Origin: an uncultured Acidimicrobiales bacterium
Lineage (GTDB): Bacteria > Actinomycetota > Acidimicrobiia > Acidimicrobiales > CADCSY01
Reading direction: 5' to 3'
Assembly (NCBI GenBank): GCA_902805555.1
Contig: CADCSY010000040.1
Coordinates: forward strand, 1-64,000
DNA: 64,000 nt
Every line of letters begins with the position of its first letter. Within the stretch, counting starts at the first letter, position 1. Positions 17,357 through 26,027 of this stretch are shown piece after piece. Under the pieces are notes generated by a model. That model ran no database searches. It had not been told where the DNA came from and saw only the letters and a list, made by a program, of their open reading frames with translations. Both the position numbers and the translations under genes were made by a program.

Positions 17357-17400
17357 GGCCACGCCGCACCGCCGGCTCACGCCGGTCGTGCGGCGTGGCC
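17357..17400. terminator. Long GC-rich hairpin between convergent genes
   Basis: GGCCACGCCGCAC (17357-17369) and its exact reverse complement (17388-17400) form a 13-bp stem around an 18-base loop. It follows the 73-aa gene and overlaps the last codons of the convergent M23 gene (stop at 17377). No U-tract follows on either side, so this is a probable but unproven bidirectional terminator. Confidence 0.6.
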
Positions 17401-18795
17401 CTGCTCGACCAGGAGGTCGAGCAGGCGGGCGAGGAACGTGCCCATCTGCTCCCGGGTCACGGGGGCGGCAGGCCGGAAGGTCCCGTCGCTGTACCCGGCG
17501 GCCAGGCCGCTGGCGGCCACGGCGTTGATGTTGCTCTCGTGGGTGCTCCCGGCATCGTCGGGGAAGGCGTTCGTCCCCGCCGGCAGCGTCGCCCGAGCGT
17601 CGTAGCGGTACGTCTTGGCGATCGCGGTGGCCATGGAGCCGCGGCTCACCGCCAGGCCGGGGGAGAAGCTGCGGGTGGCGCTCCCCATGATCCCCGCCGC
17701 GGCGACGCGGTTGATGTTCCCCTCGTGGACGCTGCCGTTGTCGTCGTCGAAGTGGTCGGTGCCCGTCGCTGGCAGGGGCGAGCCGGTCGCCTGGGTCAGG
17801 TTGGCGATGAAGGTCGCCAGCTGCTCCCGGGTGATGCTGTTGCCAGACGAGAAGGTGGTGCGCGACGTCCCCGCCGCCACCCGCCACCACACGAGGCAGT
17901 CGACGCCGGGGCGGTGGGTGGTGCCGACGTCGAGGAACGTCGTCCACGGCACCACGTCCTTCGGGCAGGCGTCGTGGATGCTGCGCGCCGGGGTGCCGGT
18001 CGTCCCGCCGCCGGTGCCGGGCCCGTAGTCACCCTCCGCCTCCGCCTGTCGGAGCGAGCGGTAGGGGTTGATGCGGTTGATCCCGCCGGTCGTGCAGGGT
18101 GCGTACTGGTAGGCGCCGTCGTTGACCTCGAAGTGCAGGTGGGGCGTGCCCTTCGCGTTCCCCGAGTCGCCCATGTAGCCGAGGAGCTGACCCCGGGCGA
18201 CCCGCGCCCCCTTCGCCAGGCCCGGGGCGTAGGCCAGGTGGGGTCCGGCGGCGTCGTCGTTCGTCCCAGGGTTGTCGTCGTTCAGGTGGATGTAGGTGTA
18301 CCTCCGGCCGTCGTCCCCCTGGACCGTCACCGTGTAGCCGTACGACGGCTTCGTGGTCGGCATGGAGGTGATCGTCCCGCTGACCGCTGCGAACAGCCGG
18401 CTGTGCTTGGCGCCGAGGACGTCGGTGGCGCAGTGGGTGCGACCGCTGCTGCGGGGGGCGTAGTAGTCGTCGCTGTAGCGACCGCCCCGCTCGGCCGGGA
18501 ACGTCAGGTCGAGCACCAGGTCGGCAGGTGCGACGGCGCTGGCATCGACCGCCGACGCGGCCAGGCCAGGCGGGGCGGGCGCCGTCGGGTCGGGGTCAGC
18601 CGGGGTGGCGGAGGCCGGTTCGAGGTCGGCCGGTTCGGCCGGGGGTGCGACCTCGGCCGTCGTGCCAGCGCCCACCGGCGCCGCGACGAGCAGCGAGGCG
18701 GTCACCGCCAGCACGGCGGCGAACCGGCCCCGGACCCGCCCGGCGAAGGGGCGTCCCGCTTCCACGACGGCGGGCGATGGTCCTGACATGTCCAT
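17377..18795 (-). CDS. Secreted M23 peptidase-like protein with SLH domains
   Basis: 472 aa. A signal peptide (FAAVLAVTASLLVAAPVGAG, near residues 30-50) is followed by a Pro/Ala-rich linker, then an M23 (lysostaphin-type) fold with metal-ligand motifs RTHCATD and HLHFEVND. From about residue 290 to the end lie three S-layer-homology-like repeats, seen as FDDDNGSVHEGNINRVAAAG, FPDDAGSTHESNINAVA and the ITREQLATF/VTREQMGTF ends. It would act outside the cell on peptidoglycan, held to the wall by the SLH modules. Start ATG 18795 or the in-frame ATG 18789; no good Shine-Dalgarno at either. The last eight codons lie in the hairpin at 17357-17400. Confidence 0.88.
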   Translation of the reverse strand: MDMSGPSPAVVEAGRPFAGRVRGRFAAVLAVTASLLVAAPVGAGTTAEVAPPAEPADLEPASATPADPDPTAPAPPGLAASAVDASAVAPADLVLDLTFPAERGGRYSDDYYAPRSSGRTHCATDVLGAKHSRLFAAVSGTITSMPTTKPSYGYTVTVQGDDGRRYTYIHLNDDNPGTNDDAAGPHLAYAPGLAKGARVARGQLLGYMGDSGNAKGTPHLHFEVNDGAYQYAPCTTGGINRINPYRSLRQAEAEGDYGPGTGGGTTGTPARSIHDACPKDVVPWTTFLDVGTTHRPGVDCLVWWRVAAGTSRTTFSSGNSITREQLATFIANLTQATGSPLPATGTDHFDDDNGSVHEGNINRVAAAGIMGSATRSFSPGLAVSRGSMATAIAKTYRYDARATLPAGTNAFPDDAGSTHESNINAVAASGLAAGYSDGTFRPAAPVTREQMGTFLARLLDLLVEQGHAARPA

Positions 18796-18840
18796 CGTCG
18801 AGGCTTCGACAACGGACCGGGCCGACTTGAGCGGAGGCGG

Positions 18841-19263
18841 TCAGGCGCAGCCTGGAGGTGGGGCCGGGACGCCGGCGACCCGCCGCACGAGCGAGAGCCC
18901 CTCGTACGACCCTGTCCAGTGGCGCTCGATGGCGGCCGGCCCCGCCACCCGCACGACCGACCTGAGCACGAGGCCGACGACGATCACGTCGTCGACGTGG
19001 CCGAGCACCGGGATGGCGTCGGGCACCAGGTCGAACGGGAGCGCCAGGTAGGCGAGCAGCAGCCCGAGCCGGCGGCGGACGCCGCTCGGCAGCGTCCGGT
19101 CGGCGGCGAGCGACCGGACCAGGCGCACGAGGTCGGGCAGCAGCCGGCGGGCCTCGGCCGGACCCATGCCGCTGGGCCGGGCGACGACGAGCACGAGGAG
19201 CACCACGAGCCAGGAGAGGGCGAGGGCGCCCACGACCCCACCCAGGAGCTGCAGCGGCGGCAC
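18841..19263 (-). CDS. DUF1232 (YkvA-like) membrane protein
   Basis: 140 aa. An N-terminal membrane helix (GALALSWLVVLLVLVVARP) is followed by the DUF1232 core YLALPFDLVPDAIPVLGHVD and DVIVVGLVLR. The family is widespread and its function is unknown. The 970-aa track entry is mostly antisense shadow; GTG 19263 is chosen because it starts the membrane helix and leaves 57 bases to the divergent helicase gene. No Shine-Dalgarno is obvious. Confidence 0.75.
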   Translation of the reverse strand: MPPLQLLGGVVGALALSWLVVLLVLVVARPSGMGPAEARRLLPDLVRLVRSLAADRTLPSGVRRRLGLLLAYLALPFDLVPDAIPVLGHVDDVIVVGLVLRSVVRVAGPAAIERHWTGSYEGLSLVRRVAGVPAPPPGCA

Positions 19264-19320
19264 ACGGGAGTGTGCCAGGACCGCAGCCCGGCGGGCGTGC
19301 GGATCGGGCACCCTGGTGCG

Positions 19321-21852
19321 GTGACCGAGCTCGCCGTGGACGCTCCCGGCGCGCTCGCAGACCGCCTGCCCCGCGGCGCCGGGCCCGACGAGCTGCTCGA
19401 CGTGTTCACCGGCTGGGTGGCCGACAGCGGCATGTCGCTCTACGAGGCGCAGGAGGAGGCGATCGTCGAGGTCTACGCCGGCAGCAACGTGATCGTCTCC
19501 ACGCCGACCGGCTCGGGGAAGTCGATGGTGGCGCTGGCCGCCCACGTCGCCGCCCTCGGGGAGGGCCGCCGCAGCTTCTACACGGCCCCGATCAAGGCGC
19601 TCGTCAGCGAGAAGTTCTTCGCCCTCTGCCGCCAGCTCGGCTCCGACCACGTCGGGATGATGACGGGCGACGCCAGCGTCAACGCCGGCGCCCCCGTCAT
19701 CTGCTGCACCGCCGAGATCCTCGCCAACCTCGCGCTGCGGGAGGGTGACGCCGCCCAGGTCGGCCAGGTGGTGATGGACGAGTTCCACTTCTACGCCGAC
19801 CCTGAGCGGGGCTGGGCCTGGCAGGTGCCGCTGCTCACCCTGCCCCAGGCCCAGTTCGTGCTCATGTCGGCGACCCTCGGCGACGTGACCCGCTTCGTCG
19901 GCGACCTCGAGCGCCGCACCGGGCGGACGACGGCGGTGGTCAGCAGCGCCACCCGCCCGGTCCCGCTCGACTTCGAGTTCCGCCGCACCCCCCTGCACGA
20001 GTCGATCGAGGAGCTGCTGGCGACCGGTCGTGCCCCGGTCTACGTCGTGCACTTCACCCAGGCCGCCGCGGTGGAGCGGGCGCAGTCGCTCATGAGCACC
20101 AACGTGTGCACCCGGGAGGAGAAGGACGCCATCGCCGACGCGATCGGCGCCTTCCGCTTCGGCCCCGGGTTCGGGAAGTACCTCTCGCGCTACGTCCGGC
20201 ACGGCATCGGCGTCCACCACGCCGGGATGCTCCCGAAGTACCGCTTGCTCGTCGAGAAGCTCGCGCAGGACGGCCACCTCAAGGTCATCTGCGGCACCGA
20301 CACCCTCGGCGTCGGCATCAACGTCCCGATCCGCACCGTGCTGTTCACCCAGCTGTGCAAGTACGACGGCGCCCGGACGCGGCTGCTCAGCGCCCGGGAG
20401 TTCCACCAGATCGCCGGGCGGGCGGGTCGTGCCGGCTACGACGTGGCCGGGACGGTGTGGGCGCAGGCGCCGGAGCACGTGATCGACAACGAGCGGATGC
20501 TGGCCAAGGCCGCCGATGCCGGGAAGAAGGCCCGCAAGGTCGTCAAGAGGAAGGCGCCCGAGCGGGGGTTCGTGCCGTGGTCGGAGGACACGTTCACGAA
20601 GCTCTCGACGGCGGCGCCGGAGCCGCTGACCTCGAGCTTCCACGTCTCCCACTCGATGCTGCTCAACACCCTCGACCGTCCCGAGGGCGGCCTGGCTGCG
20701 CTCAAGCGCCTCCTGACCGACAACCACGAGCCCCGCAGGGACCAGCGCCGCCACATCCTCCGGGCGGTCGCCATCGCCAGGTCGCTGCTCTCCGGGGACA
20801 TCATCGAGCGCTTCACCCACGCCGACGGCACCGTCGACGTGCGGGTGGCAGCCGACCTCCAGCGCGACTTCTCGCTGAACCAGCCGCTGTCCCCGTTCGT
20901 GCTCGAGGCGCTCACCCACCTCGACGAGGACGAGCCCACCCACGCCCTCGACGTGCTGACCATGGTGGAGGCGAGCCTCGAGGACCCCGGCACCGTCCTC
21001 GCCGCCCAGCTGTGGAAGCTGAAGACGGAGGTGATCAACGAGCTCAAGGGGCAGGGCGTCGAGTACGACGAGCGCATGGCGGTCCTCGAGACGCTCGAGC
21101 ACCCCAAGCCCCTCCGCGAGCTCACGTACCAGCTCTTCGACGCCTACCGGGAGCGCCATCCCTGGGTGGCCGACCACAACGTGAGGCCGAAGTCGGTGGC
21201 CAGGGACCTCTACGAGCGGGCGATGAGCTTCGCCGACTTCGTCGACCACTACGGGCTCGCCCGCTCCGAGGGCCTGGTGCTGCGCTACCTGACCGATGCG
21301 TACAAGGCCATGGTCCAGAACGTGCCCGAGGACGCGAAGACCGACGAGGTGTACGACCTGACCGAGTGGCTGGGTGAGGTGGTGCGCCAGGTCGACTCGA
21401 GCCTGCTCGACGAGTGGGACCAGCTGCGCGCCGGGGTCGAGCCGGCGGCCGTGGTCGTCGCCCTGCCGGAGGCGCCGCCCAGCCTCACCGGCAACGCACG
21501 GGCGTTCCGGATCATGGTCCGCAACGACCTGTTCCGCCTGGTGGAGCTGGCGGCTCGTCGGGCCCACGGCGAGCTGGCCGAGCTGACGGGCTGGACGTGG
21601 GAGCGGTGGGCGTCCGCGCTCGCCCCGTACCGGGAGGCGCACGCGGCCATCGGCACCGGCCCGGTGGCGCGAGGGCCCGACCTGTTCCAGGTGAGCGAGG
21701 GCGAGGGGGCGTGGGCCGTGCGCCAGGTCCTCGACGACCCCGACGGCGACCACGACTGGGCCATCGTCGCCACCGTCGACCTCACCGCCTCGGACGAGGC
21801 GGGCGAGCCGGTGGTCGAGGTGGTCGCCGTCACGGACGAGCCGCCGGGCTGA
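19321..21852 (+). CDS. Ski2-like DEAD/DEAH helicase with DUF3516
   Basis: An 843-aa superfamily 2 helicase. Walker A is TPTGSGKS near residue 62, the DExH box is VMDEFHFYAD, motif III is MSATLGDV, and the C-terminal RecA lobe ends with QIAGRAGRAGYD. The C-terminal half (VPWSEDTFTKL, SSFHVSHSMLLN, RLLTDNHEP) is the actinobacterial DUF3516 region. It probably unwinds RNA or structured nucleic acid. GTG 19321 is the start: CACCCT lies six bases upstream with no Shine-Dalgarno, so the mRNA may be leaderless. It is divergent from the DUF1232 gene and convergent with rsgA. Confidence 0.9.
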   Translation: MTELAVDAPGALADRLPRGAGPDELLDVFTGWVADSGMSLYEAQEEAIVEVYAGSNVIVSTPTGSGKSMVALAAHVAALGEGRRSFYTAPIKALVSEKFFALCRQLGSDHVGMMTGDASVNAGAPVICCTAEILANLALREGDAAQVGQVVMDEFHFYADPERGWAWQVPLLTLPQAQFVLMSATLGDVTRFVGDLERRTGRTTAVVSSATRPVPLDFEFRRTPLHESIEELLATGRAPVYVVHFTQAAAVERAQSLMSTNVCTREEKDAIADAIGAFRFGPGFGKYLSRYVRHGIGVHHAGMLPKYRLLVEKLAQDGHLKVICGTDTLGVGINVPIRTVLFTQLCKYDGARTRLLSAREFHQIAGRAGRAGYDVAGTVWAQAPEHVIDNERMLAKAADAGKKARKVVKRKAPERGFVPWSEDTFTKLSTAAPEPLTSSFHVSHSMLLNTLDRPEGGLAALKRLLTDNHEPRRDQRRHILRAVAIARSLLSGDIIERFTHADGTVDVRVAADLQRDFSLNQPLSPFVLEALTHLDEDEPTHALDVLTMVEASLEDPGTVLAAQLWKLKTEVINELKGQGVEYDERMAVLETLEHPKPLRELTYQLFDAYRERHPWVADHNVRPKSVARDLYERAMSFADFVDHYGLARSEGLVLRYLTDAYKAMVQNVPEDAKTDEVYDLTEWLGEVVRQVDSSLLDEWDQLRAGVEPAAVVVALPEAPPSLTGNARAFRIMVRNDLFRLVELAARRAHGELAELTGWTWERWASALAPYREAHAAIGTGPVARGPDLFQVSEGEGAWAVRQVLDDPDGDHDWAIVATVDLTASDEAGEPVVEVVAVTDEPPG

Positions 21853-21860
21853 CGTAGCCG

Positions 21861-21900
21861 GCCGGGGGCGGCTCCGCCGCGCCGGGGGCGGCTCCGCCGC
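21861..21900. repeat. Two tandem 20-bp hairpin repeats between convergent genes
   Basis: GCCGGGGGCGGCTCCGCCGC occurs twice back to back (21861-21880 and 21881-21900). Each copy contains a short dyad, GGCGG-CTC-CGCC. Placed between the helicase stop and the rsgA stop, they may act as a shared terminator. Confidence 0.6.
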
Positions 21901-21904
21901 TGCG

Positions 21905-22924
21905 TCAGGGGCGGTTCCGTGCGCGGACCTCCTTGTGGATCTGCTTCCACCGCCTGCGCTCCTCGGCGGCGGCCAGCGGGTCGACCGATCGCTGCGCCCA
22001 GGCCACCTCCCGCTTCAGCTTCTGGTAGCTGGCCAGCCGCTCGACGGGGAGCTCGCCGCTCCCGACCGCGGCCCGCACGGCGCAGCCCGGCTCGGGCTCG
22101 TGGTCGCAGTCTCGGAAGCGGCAGCGCCCGGCCAGCTCCTCGATGTCGGGGAAGGCGGCGCTCAGGCCCTCGTCGGCCGACCACAGCAGCAGGCCCCGGA
22201 TGCCGGGTGTGTCGATGAGGACGCCGCCGGTGGGCACCAGCAGCAGGTCCCGGGTGGTGGTGGTGTGCCGTCCCTTGGCGTCCCCGGCCCGCACCTCGGC
22301 CGTGTCCTGCACGTCCTCGCCGAGGAGCCGGTTCACGATGGTCGACTTGCCGGCCCCCGACGAGCCGAGGAGCACCCCCGTCCGGTGGGGCTGCAGCAGC
22401 GCCGCCACCTCCGGGACGCCGGTCCCGTCCACCGCGCTCGTGATCACCACGTCGACCCGCGGGTCGCGGGCGAGCACGAGGTCGGCGGCCGCCGCGGGGT
22501 CGGGGTGGAGGTCGGCCTTGGTGAGGGCGACGGCGGGGACGGCGCCGCTCTCCCATGCGACGACGAGCTCCCGTTCCAGGCGGTTCAGGTTCACGTCCCG
22601 GTCGAGGGGGACCGTGATGAGCACGACGTCGACGTTGGCGGCGATGACCTGGCGCTGGTCGGCATCGTCCGACCGCTGCCGTGTGAGCTCCGAGCGCCGG
22701 GGCAGGACGGTGGTGAGCTCGTCCCCGTCGACCGCCACCCAGTCGCCGGTGCCCACCCCGGGCGGCGAGGTGACCCGGCGTCGGTCGACCCGGGTGACCA
22801 CGTCGGACTCGCCGCGGTGGACGGTGGTGACCCGAGCGGGCTCACCGGCTTCGGCCGCCTCGAGCTCGAAGAGGGCGGCGAGTCGGTCGTCCCAGCCGTA
22901 GGGCGTGAGCGGATCGTCTGCCAC
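21905..22924 (-). CDS. rsgA: Ribosome small-subunit-dependent GTPase A
   Basis: A 339-aa circularly permuted GTPase that assists late 30S ribosome maturation. The N-terminal OB-fold is followed by G4 (ALTKADLH), then G1 (GSSGAGKST), G2 (GRHTTTTRD) and G3 (DTPGIRG), the permuted order diagnostic of RsgA/YjeQ. The C-terminal zinc-finger region contains CRFRDCDHEPEPGCAV. The GTG 22924 start is preceded by GGAGCACCACC, which is part of a tandem repeat. It lies between two helicase genes on the other strand and has no operon partner. Confidence 0.93.
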   Translation of the reverse strand: MADDPLTPYGWDDRLAALFELEAAEAGEPARVTTVHRGESDVVTRVDRRRVTSPPGVGTGDWVAVDGDELTTVLPRRSELTRQRSDDADQRQVIAANVDVVLITVPLDRDVNLNRLERELVVAWESGAVPAVALTKADLHPDPAAAADLVLARDPRVDVVITSAVDGTGVPEVAALLQPHRTGVLLGSSGAGKSTIVNRLLGEDVQDTAEVRAGDAKGRHTTTTRDLLLVPTGGVLIDTPGIRGLLLWSADEGLSAAFPDIEELAGRCRFRDCDHEPEPGCAVRAAVGSGELPVERLASYQKLKREVAWAQRSVDPLAAAEERRRWKQIHKEVRARNRP

Positions 22925-23014
22925 GGTGGTGCTCCTTCGAGGGTGGTGCTCCTGTCGAGGGTGGTGCTCCTTCGAGGGTGGTGCTGTCGAGGGTGGTGCT
23001 GTCGAGGGCGGTGC
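22925..23014. repeat. Five degenerate 15-18 bp tandem repeats upstream of rsgA
   Basis: GGTGGTGCTCCTTCGAG at 22925-22941, an 18-base variant at 22942-22959, the 17-mer again at 22960-22976, then two identical 15-mers (GGTGGTGCTGTCGAG) to 23006 and a decaying partial copy. On the rsgA strand the first three copies each present GGAGCACC, and the nearest serves as the rsgA Shine-Dalgarno. Confidence 0.9.
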
Positions 23015-23139
23015 CGGCCAGGGCGAGCCGACGCCGTGCGGACCCGTCCCGCGGCGCCAGACGGTACCGCTTCGCGCCCGCCGCAGGCCTCGTCGTCTCC
23101 CGGGTGCCGGGGGTCCACGTCGCCGTCACACCCCCTCGT

Positions 23140-23145
23140 TACGTT
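23140..23145 (+). promoter_or_regulatory. Candidate -10 TACGTT for a leaderless helicase mRNA
   Basis: TACGTT ends six bases before ATG 23152 and no Shine-Dalgarno is present, so transcription would begin at or next to the A of the start codon. Confidence 0.55.
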
Positions 23146-23151
23146 CCCCTC

Positions 23152-25068
23152 ATGCCCTCGACCACGGCTCCCCCTGCGAGCACCTGGACCGTCGGGGCCG
23201 AGGGGCTGTCCGGCGTGCTCGAGGGGCTCGATCCCGCCCAGCGGGCCGCAGTGCTCGCCGATGCGCCGGTGGTGGCGGTGCTCGCCGGCGCCGGCTCGGG
23301 CAAGACCAGGGTGCTCACCCGTCGCATCGCCCGTCGCATCGCCGACGGGTCGGTGGAGGCCCGTCACGTCCTCGCCCTCACCTTCACCCGCAAGGCGGCG
23401 GGTGAGCTGCGGAGCCGGATCGGCGCCCTGACCGGGCACCTCCCGGCTGCTGCCTCGTCACCGTCGGTCCACACGTTCCACGCGCTGGGCGGCGCCCTCC
23501 TGCAGCGGTGGTGGCTCGACCGGGGGGAGCGCCCGTGGGACGTCACCCGTGACCGGCAGGCGCTGCTGCGCGAGGCGCTGCGGGCGGCGGGTGCCGAGCA
23601 CCTCCGCCCCGGCGAGCTCGGCGCCGAGATCGAGTGGGCCAAGGCGACGCTGCTCGATCCCGACGCCTACGAGGGGCTCGCCGACCAGGCAGCACTTTGG
23701 CGGGAGGTCGACGTCCCAGCGGTGGCCGCAGCGTGGCGTCGCTACGAGGAGGCGAAGCAGGGACGCCGGGTGCTCGACGTCGACGACCTCGTCCAGCTCC
23801 CGGCGTCGCTCCTGGCCGAGGACCAGGCCTTCGCCGAGGCCCGCAGGTGGTGGCACCGCCACCTCTTCGTCGACGAGGCGCAGGACCTGAACCCGGCCCA
23901 GCTCCGCCTCGTCACCCTCCTGCTCGGCGACGAGCCCGACCTCTGCCTGGTGGGCGACCCCGACCAGGCCGTCTACGGCTGGAACGGTGCCGACCCCGGC
24001 CTGCTGGTCGACCTCGCGGCGGGGCTCCCGGCAGGCTCGGTCCACCGGCTCGGCACCAACCACCGCAGCACCGCCCCGATCGTCGCCGCCGCCTCCTCCA
24101 TCCTTCGCTCCCCGACCGCGCCGGTCAGCGGCAGCACGGACGACACCCGCTGGCCGCTGCCCGAGGTGACCGGCCACCCGGACGAGGTGGCCGAGTCCCA
24201 CGCCATCGCCCACCGCCTCCTCGAAGCACGGTGGCGGGGCGCCCGGGCGTGGTCGGCGATGGCGGTGCTCGCCCGGACCCGGGCCCAGCTCGACGTCATC
24301 GCCGCCGCCCTGGCGGCCCGGGACATCCCCCACCGCCTCCCGGGATCCCTGCTCGATCGGCCGGAGGTCGTCGAGGTCCTCCGGGGGCTGCGGGCCATCG
24401 ACGCCGGCCGCCGTCTCCCACTGCGCCGGCTGGCAGGCGACCTGCCCGAGCTCGTGGAGCAGGTGCTGGCCACCGCCGCGCCCCCTGCGCCGCCGGGTGA
24501 GGTGCCGGTGGAGGGGGAGGAGGCGCCCGACCCCGTGGCCGAGCTGCGCCGGGCCCACCTCGACGCGCTGGTCGAGCTGGTCGACGAGTGCCGCCAGGCG
24601 GTGCCCGACGCCGACCTCGACGTCTTCCGCTCGTGGTCCCGGGGGGTCCTCGGCGCCCGGGGCGGCGAGCAGGGGTACGACCGGCGAGGCGTCACGCTGA
24701 CCACCTTCCACCGGGCCAAGGGGCTCGAGTGGCCGGTGGTGGTGGTGGCAGGTTGCGAGACCGGGCTCGTGCCCCACCGCCGGGCGACCTCGCCCGAGGC
24801 TCGGGCCGAGGAGCGTCGGCTGGCCTACGTCGCCGCCACCCGGGCGGTCGAGGAGCTCCACCTCACGTGGGCGCACGAGCGCAGCACCCCGTGGGGGGTG
24901 GGCCGGGCCGCCCGCTCCCCGTTCCTCGAGGGCCTCGAAGCCAGCGTGGCTCGACCGGTCGACGACTCGAAGGCCCGGGCGGCCCGCCTGGCCGGGCTCC
25001 GGCGGGCCAGGGCGGCGCTGCGCCAGCCGGCGCCCGCAGCCTCGCCCCCGTCCCGCTCCCCGGCCTGA
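23152..25068 (+). CDS. UvrD/Rep-family ATP-dependent DNA helicase
   Basis: A 638-aa superfamily 1A helicase for DNA repair. The Q motif is LDPAQRAAV, Walker A GAGSGKTRVL near residue 45, motif II VDEAQDLNPAQ, motif III GDPDQAVYGWNG, motif IV GTNHRST, motif V TTFHRAKGLEW, and motif VI VAATRAVEELHL. It is about 100 residues shorter than classical UvrD, with little C-terminal extension, and resembles the UvrD2 type; that assignment is tentative. ATG 23152 is chosen over the upstream in-frame start because of the -10-like TACGTT six bases before it. It is convergent with the XRE regulator. Confidence 0.92.
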   Translation: MPSTTAPPASTWTVGAEGLSGVLEGLDPAQRAAVLADAPVVAVLAGAGSGKTRVLTRRIARRIADGSVEARHVLALTFTRKAAGELRSRIGALTGHLPAAASSPSVHTFHALGGALLQRWWLDRGERPWDVTRDRQALLREALRAAGAEHLRPGELGAEIEWAKATLLDPDAYEGLADQAALWREVDVPAVAAAWRRYEEAKQGRRVLDVDDLVQLPASLLAEDQAFAEARRWWHRHLFVDEAQDLNPAQLRLVTLLLGDEPDLCLVGDPDQAVYGWNGADPGLLVDLAAGLPAGSVHRLGTNHRSTAPIVAAASSILRSPTAPVSGSTDDTRWPLPEVTGHPDEVAESHAIAHRLLEARWRGARAWSAMAVLARTRAQLDVIAAALAARDIPHRLPGSLLDRPEVVEVLRGLRAIDAGRRLPLRRLAGDLPELVEQVLATAAPPAPPGEVPVEGEEAPDPVAELRRAHLDALVELVDECRQAVPDADLDVFRSWSRGVLGARGGEQGYDRRGVTLTTFHRAKGLEWPVVVVAGCETGLVPHRRATSPEARAEERRLAYVAATRAVEELHLTWAHERSTPWGVGRAARSPFLEGLEASVARPVDDSKARAARLAGLRRARAALRQPAPAASPPSRSPA

Positions 25069-25074
25069 GGCCGC

Positions 25075-25893
25075 TCAGCCGACGCTCGTTGCCGAGGCCC
25101 GCGCCCTGGCGTGCAGCGCCTCGGACGTCGCCTGGTCCGCCGGGAAGAACGACTCGACCGCCAGCTCGGCGATGGTGATGTCGAGCGCCGTGCCGAAGGT
25201 GGCGATGGTGCTGAAGAACGTGAGGTCGCCGTCGTCGGTGTGCAGGACGAGGGGCACGAACAGCAGCTCGGCGACGTGGGACGGAGCACCCCGGTCGTCC
25301 CGCACCCCCGGGTAGGCGGCGAGCTCCGCGTGCAGGGCCATGAGCGCCTCGTCCCCGGTGGTCGCAGCCTCCCGGCGGAGGCGGTCGAGCAGGTGGGCGC
25401 TGTACTCCTCGAGGTTCCCGATCCGCGGCCCGAGCCCCTGCGGGTGGAGGACGAGGCGGAGCGTGTTGATCGGCGGCTCGAGCAGCAGGGGGTCGACGCC
25501 GGCGAACAGTGAGAGGGCGGCCTGGTTGGCGGTGACGAGGTCCCACCGCCGGTCGACCACCACGGCCGGGAACGGCTCGTGCGCGCCGAGGACGGCGTCG
25601 AGAGCGGCTCGCACCGGGGCCATCGTCGAGGCGTCCAGCGGCGACTGCGGGAACGAGGGGCTGTAGCCGGCGGCGAGGAGCAGCGCGTTGCGCTCCCGCA
25701 GGGGCACGTCGAGGTGCTCGGCGAGGTGGAGCACGAGCTCGCGGCTCGGCTTGGCGCGACCCGTCTCCACGAAGCTCAGGTGACGGGTCGAGACCTCGGC
25801 CTCGAGCGACAGGTCCATCTGGCTCATCCGTCGGCGCTGCCGCCAGTCCCGCAGGAGGCTCCCGACGGTCGGTCCCGGCGCAACGGTGGTCAT
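25075..25893 (-). CDS. XRE-family regulator with MmyB-like ligand domain
   Basis: 272 aa. The N-terminal helix-turn-helix (GSLLRDWRQRRRMSQMDLSL to about residue 70) is followed by an MmyB-type sensor domain with FPAVVVDRRWDLVTANQAA and an NTLRLVLHPQG segment. In this family the sensor domain is thought to bind a fatty-acid-like or other small ligand. ATG 25893 is preferred over 25950 because the HTH begins there. It is divergent from the NTF2-like gene, a common layout for these regulators and their targets, so it probably controls that gene and itself. Confidence 0.88.
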   Translation of the reverse strand: MTTVAPGPTVGSLLRDWRQRRRMSQMDLSLEAEVSTRHLSFVETGRAKPSRELVLHLAEHLDVPLRERNALLLAAGYSPSFPQSPLDASTMAPVRAALDAVLGAHEPFPAVVVDRRWDLVTANQAALSLFAGVDPLLLEPPINTLRLVLHPQGLGPRIGNLEEYSAHLLDRLRREAATTGDEALMALHAELAAYPGVRDDRGAPSHVAELLFVPLVLHTDDGDLTFFSTIATFGTALDITIAELAVESFFPADQATSEALHARARASATSVG

Positions 25894-26027
25894 GGCTCGA
25901 CGGTAGGCCCCGTCGGGAGGCCGTCCCATGACCTCACAGGTCATCGCCACGCGCAGCGGGCGAGGCGCATCGTCGTCCCGGGCACCGACGTCCGGCGCCC
26001 CACCACCACACCCACGAGGAGCGCACC

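Noticed and set aside
18841-21753. 970-aa minus-strand ORF read as one gene
   Set aside because: Only the last 140 residues (DUF1232) look like protein; the rest is antisense to the DUF3516 helicase.
22978-23151. Longer N-terminus of the UvrD-like helicase
   Set aside because: The extra 58 residues translate the tandem repeat region upstream and lack helicase similarity; the promoter-like TACGTT lies inside it.
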